Below are positions 17,448 through 22,583 of a DNA stretch of 36,747 bases, piece after piece. Both the position numbers and the translations under genes were made by a program. Positions within the stretch are counted from its first letter, which is position 1; each line of letters starts with the position of its first letter. Below the pieces are notes generated by a model that was not told where the DNA came from, did no database searches, and was given only the letters and a program-made list of their open reading frames with translations. The DNA is from Oscillospiraceae bacterium (GTDB taxonomy: Bacteria; Bacillota; Clostridia; UBA1381). The stretch lies in assembly GCA_022509005.1 (NCBI GenBank), contig JAFLUC010000019.1, positions 1 to 36,747 on the forward strand. The letters run 5' to 3'.

Positions 17448-17532
17448 GGAGGACAGATTTTCAAGTAGTTTTGCTCCGCAAAACCAAGGCTTCGCCTTGC
17501 CCGGCTGTCTTGCCGGGTACCTACTGTCCTTC
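17448..17532 (+). ncRNA. Perfect four-way-junction hairpin element of unknown function
   Basis: An outer 9-bp stem (17448-17456 with 17524-17532, one G-U) encloses an inner GTA/TAC stem (17465-17467 with 17518-17520). Three hairpins then follow with no unpaired base between them: GTTTTGC-TCC-GCAAAAC (17468-17484), CAAGGC-TTC-GCCTTG (17485-17499) and CCCGGC-TGTCTT-GCCGGG (17500-17517). No T-run follows, so it is not an ordinary terminator. It begins 34 bases after ftsZ and ends 15 bases before tRNA-Arg. It could be an RNA processing element, a small regulatory RNA, or a palindromic mobile repeat that folds as DNA. I do not recognise it. Confidence 0.6.
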
Positions 17533-17547
17533 TGCTTTGTTTTAAAT

Positions 17548-17624
17548 GCGCCTGTAGCTCAGTTGGATAGAGCAATGGCCTCCGACGCCATGTGCCGCTG
17601 GTTCGAATCCAGTCAGGCGCGCCA
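17548..17624 (+). tRNA. tRNA-Arg (anticodon CCG)
   Basis: A full cloverleaf can be drawn: acceptor GCGCCTG pairs with CAGGCGC (17614-17620), D-arm AGCTCAGTTGGATAGAGC, anticodon stem ATGGC/GCCAT around the loop CTCCGAC, and T-arm GGTTCGAATCC. G discriminator and encoded CCA end at 17624. The anticodon CCG reads CGG (Arg). No promoter is seen between ftsZ and this gene. Confidence 0.96.
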
Positions 17625-17642
17625 AGTTAGTACAACAATTTT

Positions 17643-17684
17643 ATTACAACAAAAAGGCTTGATTTCAAGCCTTTTTGTTGTAAT
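17643..17684 (+). terminator. Intrinsic terminator after tRNA-Arg
   Basis: A perfect 19-bp stem (17643-17661 with 17666-17684) with loop ATTT contains a T-run in its 3' arm. Its 16-base core GGCTTGATTTCAAGCC recurs after tRNA-Thr at 22054-22069. Confidence 0.85.
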
Positions 17685-17771
17685 ATTTTCTAAAATACTC
17701 GTTAAATATTTTCTTTTACATAGCATATTTTTCGGCGCAACGATTTTTGCGATTGCTACCGCGCCACAGTT

Positions 17772-18074
17772 TACTATGTGGTCAACGTCTGACTTTTCGT
17801 ATCCGTTAGTAACATCGGCTGTTTCAGGCACGTCCTCCGCGACTGACTCAAAGGTGGAATGGCGAATATGGTTGAGATACATATTTTTTATTGTTCTGTA
17901 TAGCTACGATCTTTGCTGATTATCATACAACGGAAGCAGAGTTTTTGAATTTATAATCGCGCGCGAGAATTCTTCCTGCACAAAATCTTCAGCCAGTGCT
18001 TCATCACCGCACATTGTTGAACACCATGACAACAGCTCGTCATAAAGATTGTCATACAATTCTTCTATTGTCAT
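17772..18074 (-). pseudogene. ECF-type sigma factor remnant with in-frame amber stop
   Basis: From ATG 18074, with GGCGGTG 8 bases upstream (18089-18083), 56 codons read as sigma region 2: MTIEELYDNLYDELL, then DEALAEDFVQEEFSRAI. A TAG at 17906-17904 follows. Beyond it the same frame continues as LYRTIKNMYLNHIRHS and VAEDVPETA. In ECF sigma factors the order is (R/S)-W-L-Y-x-I-x-x-N-x-x-x-x-H-I-R, so the TAG stands where Trp (TGG) is expected: a one-base change. No region 4 DNA-binding helix-turn-helix follows; the frame becomes unrelated and runs into the tRNA terminator. The gene is therefore dead twice over, by a nonsense codon and C-terminal loss. Confidence 0.65.
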
Positions 18075-18110
18075 ATGTATTTCACCGCCTTTTTATGTCC
18101 TCACAAATAA

Positions 18111-18151
18111 AACACTTGAGAACACAAAAGTGTTGAAAAATTTTTTAACAC
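18111..18151. promoter_or_regulatory. Cluster of ACAC/GTGT inverted half-sites
   Basis: AACACTT (18111-18117), AAGTGTT (18128-18134) and an 11-bp-arm palindrome from GTGTT to AACAC (18130-18151) lie in the divergent spacer between the sigma remnant and the XRE gene. This could be the regulator's own operator, by analogy with many XRE genes. Confidence 0.3.
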
Positions 18152-18209
18152 TATAGCATTTATACAAGATATTCAATGTTCCGTTGACTTTTACGCAATA
18201 ATGAGTTGA

Positions 18210-18238
18210 TTGACTTTTTTATATTCATACGATATACT
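18210..18238 (+). promoter_or_regulatory. Promoter of the XRE regulator
   Basis: TTGACT (18210-18215), a 17-base spacer and TATACT (18233-18238) lie 38 bases before the start codon. Confidence 0.6.
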
Positions 18239-18275
18239 TAAATTACGGTACCGAAAATACTAAGGAGAGAGTGAT

Positions 18276-19394
18276 ATGAATACATCAATTGGAAAAAATA
18301 TTAAAACAATGCGTCTCAAATGCAGTTTCACACAAGATGAACTTGCAGAAAGGCTTTCGGTTACTCCACAGGCTGTATCAAAATGGGAAAATGGTAACGG
18401 TATGCCCGACATAACTCAGCTTGTGCCGCTTGCTCAAATTTTTGGTATTACAACCGATTCGTTGCTTGGTGTTGTATCAGCAACCTATGGAAAAGCTCAT
18501 ACCGAAGCCGCGTGCGGTCATGTTAAACTTCTAATGTCAACATCACAGCCAAATGCCGAAAAACATCTTGCCGCATATACATATCTGCGCGCAGAGTCGG
18601 AAAAGGAACCTTCAAATTATGTTCTTATGCGCAAATGCATAAATCATGCTGCTGAAATTAGTCGATATACGGATTTTAACGGATTTATGTCGGATTATCC
18701 CGAAATTCGAGATGAAATTTTTGAGGATTGTGAACGGAAAAATAGTTGTATTGCCCGATATTGCGAGGACAAAGAGAATATAGAAAAATCAGATTTTGCA
18801 ATGGCATGGATTTATATGCATACAAAACAATTTGACAAAGCAAAAAAACTGATAGATCGATTACCTAGTCTTGCGAGCAACAATATGAAAGAAAGCATCA
18901 TGGCGCAATACATTCAATTCCAGTTTGGGTTTGAAAGAGAAAAAAGCTATATTTATGATAATATTTATAAACTCCTGAAAGTAACTTCAAAAGAATTTCT
19001 TTACAGTTTAGAGGATTTTTCGTGCTTTGCGGAAGGAGCTGAAAGTATTAATTTTGGTCATAAAGTCCTCGCTGTTTTAGAATCATATAAAGCTTTCAAT
19101 AATTTGGAAATAAATTGTTTGATTCATGAGAATACAATAAGAAGATTTATGCCAAGATGCTACGCAAAAGCAGGTGATTTTGAGAGTGCAGGTAAAGAAC
19201 TTATTACTATTGCAGAAAATTACATCAAAATATTTTTAAGCGGAATTAAGTATAAAGATACTGATGAAGCAAAGTCAGACGCTTATGCCCATATTAATGC
19301 TGCTGTAGGACTGGTTGATAAAAATCTACAAGATAAAATTAAGATCTCCACACACTATGGAAAAGCAATAAGTATCATAGATACTATTAAATAG
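18276..19394 (+). CDS. XRE-family transcriptional regulator with helical sensor domain
   Basis: The 372-residue cytoplasmic protein opens with a Cro/C1-type helix-turn-helix at about residues 5-62 (SIGKNIKTMRLKCSFTQDEL, then SVTPQAVSKWENGNGMPDI and IFGITTDSLLGV). The remaining 300 residues are helical and look like degenerate tetratricopeptide repeats (MAWIYMHTKQFDKAKKLIDR, CYAKAGDFESAGKELITI), which may bind a peptide or protein. Such proteins are common single-gene regulators in Clostridia; the targets are not known. AAGGAGAGAG precedes the ATG. It has its own promoter and terminator and is divergent from the broken sigma factor gene. Confidence 0.85.
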   Translation: MNTSIGKNIKTMRLKCSFTQDELAERLSVTPQAVSKWENGNGMPDITQLVPLAQIFGITTDSLLGVVSATYGKAHTEAACGHVKLLMSTSQPNAEKHLAAYTYLRAESEKEPSNYVLMRKCINHAAEISRYTDFNGFMSDYPEIRDEIFEDCERKNSCIARYCEDKENIEKSDFAMAWIYMHTKQFDKAKKLIDRLPSLASNNMKESIMAQYIQFQFGFEREKSYIYDNIYKLLKVTSKEFLYSLEDFSCFAEGAESINFGHKVLAVLESYKAFNNLEINCLIHENTIRRFMPRCYAKAGDFESAGKELITIAENYIKIFLSGIKYKDTDEAKSDAYAHINAAVGLVDKNLQDKIKISTHYGKAISIIDTIK

Positions 19395-19420
19395 TCTTGG
19401 AAAATATTTATATGTAAATC

Positions 19421-19452
19421 AAAAAGATGCCATGAACTCAAGGCATCTTTTT
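19421..19452 (+). terminator. Intrinsic terminator after the XRE gene
   Basis: AAAAAGATGCC pairs with GGCATCTTTTT (19442-19452) around a loop holding a TGA/TCA mini-stem. The reverse strand encodes the end of the remnant at 19438-19629, so the hairpin overlaps that frame's stop. Confidence 0.8.
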
Positions 19453-19629
19453 GTTATTCCAATAATTGAGTTTAGGCAGATGCTCCTCAAAATAGCGTCT
19501 CGCTTGCTCCGGCGGCCAATTTTCATTCGACATATGCGCAACAAGATAATTTGTTAATTCTTCAAGAGACTTATAAACAAATTTTCCGTCAATGCCTTCT
19601 GCGAGCTGTTTTCTTTTTTTGATGTAGCA
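19438..19629 (-). pseudogene. C-terminal remnant of an unrecognised gene
   Basis: Between a TAA at 19632-19630 and a TGA at 19440-19438 the minus strand has 63 open codons reading like real protein: EGIDGKFVYKSLEELTNYLV, then NENWPPEQARRYFEEHLPKL. There is no usable start with a ribosome site near the 5' end; the first ATG is internal, at AHMSNE. The stop codon falls inside the terminator hairpin of the XRE gene. I take it as the tail of a decayed gene. The family is unknown. Confidence 0.35.
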
Positions 19630-19655
19630 TTATATGAAAAAAACGGGATATACTA
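19627..19655 (+). promoter_or_regulatory. Candidate forespore (sigma F/G type) promoter of spoVAD
   Basis: GCATT (19627-19631) resembles the -35 and GGATATACTA (19646-19655) fits the sigma-F -10 pattern GGnnAnnHTR and nearly the sigma-G -10 CATACTA (here TATACTA). In Bacillus spoVA is under sigma-G. The 14-base gap is slightly short for sigma-F, so the exact sigma class is uncertain. Confidence 0.4.
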
Positions 19656-19700
19656 TACACATATATAAAACAATTTTGAAAGGAGTTTACAATAATCGAT

Positions 19701-20708
19701 ATGAACAGTAAAAAAGGCAGACAGACAGCGGAGCTGGGCGAGGCTGTGTATATCAAGGCACATGCAGCGGTGGTAGGCGCAAAAGAAGGCGAAGGTCCGC
19801 TTTCAGAGGATTTTGATATGATAGTATCCGATGATAAAATGGGGCAAAAGTCATGGGATCTTGCTGAGGGTGCGTTTCAGAAAACCGCATTGGAGATTGC
19901 TCTCAAAAAGGCTAATCTTCAGGCTTCGGACATGGACTATGTGCTATCGGGCGATTTACAGAACCAGTGTACCGCGACACATTATGGACTGCGAGACAGT
20001 GACATACCATTTCTCGGACTGTATGGCGCATGCTCAACAATGATTGAGAGTCTTTCGCTCGGTGCTGTATTGATTTCATCAGGGCTTGCTCAAAATACAT
20101 TGTGTCTTACCTCAAGTCATTTTTGCAGTGCTGAGAAGCAGTATCGTAATCCTATAGAATACGGCGGACAACGCACTCCCACAGCTCAATGGACAGTCAC
20201 AGGCAGCGGCGCGGCGGTGCTTTCAAAAAGCGGCGAGGGCGCGCGCATAACTCATATCACCACAGGGAAAATATTGGACAAGGGTGTAACCGATATAACA
20301 AATATGGGCGCTGCAATGGCGCCTGCGGCGGTTGATACGCTCTCGGCGCATTTTCGTGAAACGGGCAGAAATCCGGATTATTATGATCTTATCCTGACCG
20401 GAGATTTAGGTATAGTAGGTTCAGAGCTTTTAAAGGATCTAATGAAACGCGAAGGGTTTAATATTGATAATAACCATAACGACTGCGGAAAAATGATTTA
20501 TGATATAGAGGGTCAGGACGTTCATGCAGGAGCGAGCGGCTGCGGCTGCTGCGCAACAGTATTGTGTGGCCACATTCTGCGTGAAATGGAGAAGGGAACC
20601 TATAAGCGCATTCTCGTTGCCGCAACAGGCGCGCTTATGAATCCGCTTACAGTTCTTCAAGGCGAGAGTATTCCGGCAATTTCTCACGCTGTTGCAATAG
20701 AGATCTGA
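19701..20708 (+). CDS. spoVAD: Stage V sporulation protein AD
   Basis: SpoVAD is the thiolase-fold subunit of the SpoVA system, which moves calcium-dipicolinate into the forming spore and out at germination; in Bacillus SpoVAD binds dipicolinate. The 335-residue product has family segments KGRQTAELGEAVYIKAHAAV, LGLYGACSTMIESL, SSHFCSAEKQYRNPIEYG, RTPTAQWTVTG and DVHAGASGCGCCATVL. AGGAG at 19681-19685 is 15 bases from ATG 19701, longer than usual; in-frame ATA 19692 or ATC 19695 are better spaced but are rare starts, and the alignment of KGRQT near the N-terminus supports the ATG. spoVAE follows directly. No spoVAC precedes it in the window, unlike the usual AC-AD-AE order. Confidence 0.95.
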   Translation: MNSKKGRQTAELGEAVYIKAHAAVVGAKEGEGPLSEDFDMIVSDDKMGQKSWDLAEGAFQKTALEIALKKANLQASDMDYVLSGDLQNQCTATHYGLRDSDIPFLGLYGACSTMIESLSLGAVLISSGLAQNTLCLTSSHFCSAEKQYRNPIEYGGQRTPTAQWTVTGSGAAVLSKSGEGARITHITTGKILDKGVTDITNMGAAMAPAAVDTLSAHFRETGRNPDYYDLILTGDLGIVGSELLKDLMKREGFNIDNNHNDCGKMIYDIEGQDVHAGASGCGCCATVLCGHILREMEKGTYKRILVAATGALMNPLTVLQGESIPAISHAVAIEI

Positions 20709-20722
20709 AATGAGGTGACTAA

Positions 20723-21079
20723 ATGGAGTATTTAAAGGCATTTATAATCGGAGGTCTGATTTGCGTGATCGGACAGATATTAATAGATAAAACAAAACTC
20801 ACTCCGGCGCGTATTCTTGTAATGTACGTAGTTGCCGGAACATTTTTAGAGCTTTTCGGTATATATAAACCGCTCATGGATTTTGCTGGCTCAGGTGCAG
20901 GAGTACCACTCACGGGGTTCGGTTCAACACTGTGCAAAGGAGTTATTAAAGCAATTAATGAAAAAGGTGCACTTGGAATTATAACCGGAGGCATGTCCGC
21001 AGCAGCGGCAGGAATATCCGCAGCACTTGTTTTCGGCTTCCTTGTCGCATTAATATTTAAATCAAAACCTAAAAAATAG
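20723..21079 (+). CDS. spoVAE: Stage V sporulation protein AE
   Basis: This is a 118-residue membrane protein with three or four hydrophobic helices (AFIIGGLICVIGQILI; ILVMYVVAGTFLELFGI; LGIITGGMSAAAAGI; ALVFGFLVALIF). Conserved SpoVAE segments GQILIDKTKLTPARILV and GAGVPLTGFG are present. With SpoVAC it is thought to form the membrane part of the dipicolinate channel. It begins 14 bases after spoVAD, with GAGGTG just before the start, so the two are one operon. No clear terminator follows before the rpsU promoter. Confidence 0.95.
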   Translation: MEYLKAFIIGGLICVIGQILIDKTKLTPARILVMYVVAGTFLELFGIYKPLMDFAGSGAGVPLTGFGSTLCKGVIKAINEKGALGIITGGMSAAAAGISAALVFGFLVALIFKSKPKK

Positions 21080-21119
21080 TAAAAATAACAGAAAATAATC
21101 AAAAAATTTCAAGAAATAC

Positions 21120-21149
21120 TTGACAAATCCCCCTAACCTGTAGTATAAT
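21120..21149 (+). promoter_or_regulatory. Promoter of rpsU-yqeY
   Basis: TTGACA (21120-21125), an 18-base spacer and TATAAT (21144-21149). Transcription should start near 21156, giving a leader of about 88 bases. Confidence 0.75.
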
Positions 21150-21155
21150 TAATCA

Positions 21156-21188
21156 TGTGTTGTACGAGCTTTGTTCGTGACGCACACA
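21156..21188 (+). promoter_or_regulatory. 5'-terminal hairpin in the rpsU leader
   Basis: TGTGT (21156-21160) pairs with ACACA (21184-21188), and ACGAG (21164-21168) with TTCGT (21174-21178, one G-U), with GT/AC between. The hairpin would sit at the very start of the mRNA, where it could stabilise the transcript or bind the ribosomal protein. Confidence 0.35.
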
Positions 21189-21243
21189 AATTATTTCCAT
21201 CGGGTCCGTTAGTAATTGACTTGCCGGGGGGAGGGAATACAGA

Positions 21244-21417
21244 ATGTCTGAAATCAGAATTAAAGAAAATGAGTCACTTGACAGTGCATTGAGAAGATTT
21301 AAGCGTCAGTGTGCAAAGTCAGGTGTCATGGCTGAAGTAAGAAAGCGCGAACACTACGAAAAGCCGAGCGTTAAGCGCAAGAAGAAGTCAGAAGCAGCTA
21401 GAAAGAGAAAGTATTAA
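21244..21417 (+). CDS. rpsU: Small ribosomal subunit protein bS21
   Basis: The 57-residue basic protein [20 protein letters not shown] ... [12 protein letters not shown] is a typical Firmicutes S21, a component of the 30S platform near the anti-Shine-Dalgarno region. The ATG at 21244 follows the very purine-rich GGGGGGAGGG (21226-21235). It is followed after 18 bases by yqeY; rpsU-yqeY is a conserved Firmicutes operon. Confidence 0.98.
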   Translation: MSEIRIKENESLDSALRRFKRQCAKSGVMAEVRKREHYEKPSVKRKKKSEAARKRKY

Positions 21418-21435
21418 TCTTTCTGAGATATTAAT

Positions 21436-21879
21436 ATGACAATTAAGGATAAGCTTAAAGAAGACCTTAAAACAGCAATGAGAGAGAAGGACACTATTCG
21501 TAAAAATGTAGTTCAGCTCATCAAAGCTGGAGTTTTACAGGTTGAAAAAGATAAAAAGATTACACTTGATGATGATGGTGTACTCGACGTAATTGCAAAG
21601 CAGTTGAAGCAGCGCCGAGACTCGCTTCCGGATTACGAGAAAAGCGGTCGTGAGGATTTAATCACACAGCTTAAGAGAGAAATGGAACTTCTGATGGAAT
21701 ATTTGCCGGCTCAGCTTTCACATGAGGAGCTTGTGGAAATAGTAAAAGAGGCTATTTCACAGACCGGTGCTTCGACAATCAAGGATATGGGAAAAATAAT
21801 GAAGGCAGTAATGCCCAAAACAAAAGGCAGAGCAGACGGTAAGGAGATAAATGCCATTGCCAGAGATTTGCTAGGCTGA
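21436..21879 (+). CDS. yqeY: GatB/YqeY domain protein
   Basis: The 147-residue cytoplasmic protein has the YqeY pattern: KLKEDLKTAMREKDTIRKNV at the N-terminus, QLKQRRDSLPDYEKSGREDL in the middle, MEYLPAQLS, and DMGKIMKAVMPKTKGRADGK near the end. The C-terminal half is the domain shared with the tail of GatB, which binds tRNA in the amidotransferase. The function of free YqeY is not settled; its link with rpsU and, here, with a tRNA gene fits a role around tRNA or translation. Length is normal for the family. Confidence 0.95.
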   Translation: MTIKDKLKEDLKTAMREKDTIRKNVVQLIKAGVLQVEKDKKITLDDDGVLDVIAKQLKQRRDSLPDYEKSGREDLITQLKREMELLMEYLPAQLSHEELVEIVKEAISQTGASTIKDMGKIMKAVMPKTKGRADGKEINAIARDLLG

Positions 21880-21909
21880 TATATATCCTAAATTTAAAAT
21901 AGTCAAAAC

Positions 21910-21938
21910 ACGGAAGGAATTGTAATAATTCCTTCCGT
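21910..21938 (+). repeat. Perfect 12-bp hairpin between yqeY and tRNA-Thr
   Basis: ACGGAAGGAATT (21910-21921) and AATTCCTTCCGT (21927-21938) flank a GTAAT loop. AAAATAT, not a T-run, follows, so on the plus strand it is better read as an RNA processing or stabilising hairpin than as a terminator. Confidence 0.55.
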
Positions 21939-21945
21939 AAAATAT

Positions 21946-22021
21946 GCTTGTATAGCTCAGTTGGTAGAGCAGCTCATTCGTAATGAGCAGGTCGCAGGTT
22001 CGAGTCCCGTTACAAGCTCCA
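21946..22021 (+). tRNA. tRNA-Thr (anticodon CGT)
   Basis: Acceptor GCTTGTA pairs with TACAAGC (22011-22017), D-arm AGCTCAGTTGGTAGAGC, anticodon stem CTCAT/ATGAG around TCGTA, and T-arm CAGGTTCGAGTCCCG. CCA is encoded (22019-22021). The anticodon CGT reads ACG (Thr). No clear promoter lies after yqeY, so it may be cut out of the rpsU-yqeY transcript. Confidence 0.96.
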
Positions 22022-22047
22022 CGATTGTATCACAAAGTTAATACACG

Positions 22048-22075
22048 AAAAATGGCTTGATTTCAAGCCATTTTT
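22048..22075 (+). terminator. Intrinsic terminator after tRNA-Thr
   Basis: AAAAATGGCTTG (22048-22059), loop ATTT and CAAGCCATTTTT (22064-22075) form a perfect 12-bp stem. The core is the same as after tRNA-Arg. Confidence 0.85.
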
Positions 22076-22132
22076 GCGTTGCAGAAAAAACTTTGCAGCA
22101 AAAAAGCCATTTGCTCTTATTATAATTTTATA

Positions 22133-22161
22133 TAGACAAAGTTGTTTGGATATGATATAAT
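22133..22161 (+). promoter_or_regulatory. Promoter of the sensory hydrogenase operon
   Basis: TAGACA (22133-22138), a 17-base spacer and TATAAT (22156-22161) preceded by TGA form an extended -10 promoter. The leader to the first start codon is about 155 bases and has no structure that I recognise. Confidence 0.55.
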
Positions 22162-22321
22162 GTTGGAAATATGAGAAATTATCCGAAAACACCTTGAGGA
22201 TAGGTAAAAGTGCAAATTATATGATATGCCGGTATTTTGCCGTTGCTATGAAAAAGGTGAAAATAAAAAAGGTAACTAAGTGATTATTTACACTTTTGAA
22301 CTGATAGGAGGCTCTGAATTT

Positions 22322-22582
22322 ATGCTGATAGTTCAGATATGCATTGGGAGCGCGTGCCATTTAAAGGGCTCTCAGAAAATTGTTGAAAAGCTCCGGAATG
22401 CGGTAAGCGAACATAAACTGGAAGATGATGTGGTGCTTGCCGGGAGCTTTTGTACAGGCAAATGTAACCGTGATGGGGTTACGATTCAAATAAATGATGA
22501 TATTCATACAGGTGTAACACCCGAAAACTTTGATGGATTTTTTAAGAAAAATATTCTAAACGTGGTAAAGGAGGAAAGCTGA
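22322..22582 (+). CDS. Thioredoxin-like [2Fe-2S] ferredoxin (NuoE/HydC-like)
   Basis: The 86-residue protein has four cysteines in the pattern of the [2Fe-2S] thioredoxin-like domain: C7-I-G-S-A-C12 and then SFCTGKC about 32 residues later, with NRDGVTI after it. Such small proteins pass electrons to or from [FeFe]-hydrogenases and complex-I-like modules. A GTG-started frame from 22280 would add 14 residues, but AGGAGG at 22306-22311 lies inside that extension and 10 bases before ATG 22322, so the later start is right. Its stop is followed after one base by the hydrogenase start. It is the first gene of the operon and its probable electron partner is the next protein. Confidence 0.85.
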   Translation: MLIVQICIGSACHLKGSQKIVEKLRNAVSEHKLEDDVVLAGSFCTGKCNRDGVTIQINDDIHTGVTPENFDGFFKKNILNVVKEES

Positions 22583-22583
22583 A

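Noticed and set aside
17904..17906. TAG in the sigma factor remnant as a recoded codon (pyrrolysine or read-through)
   Set aside because: The frame has also lost sigma region 4, so simple decay explains the data better; no recoding genes are in the window.
17446..17919. 157-codon plus-strand frame over the four-way-junction element and tRNA-Arg
   Set aside because: It reads through a tRNA gene and a terminator; the apparent protein is an artefact of open sequence.
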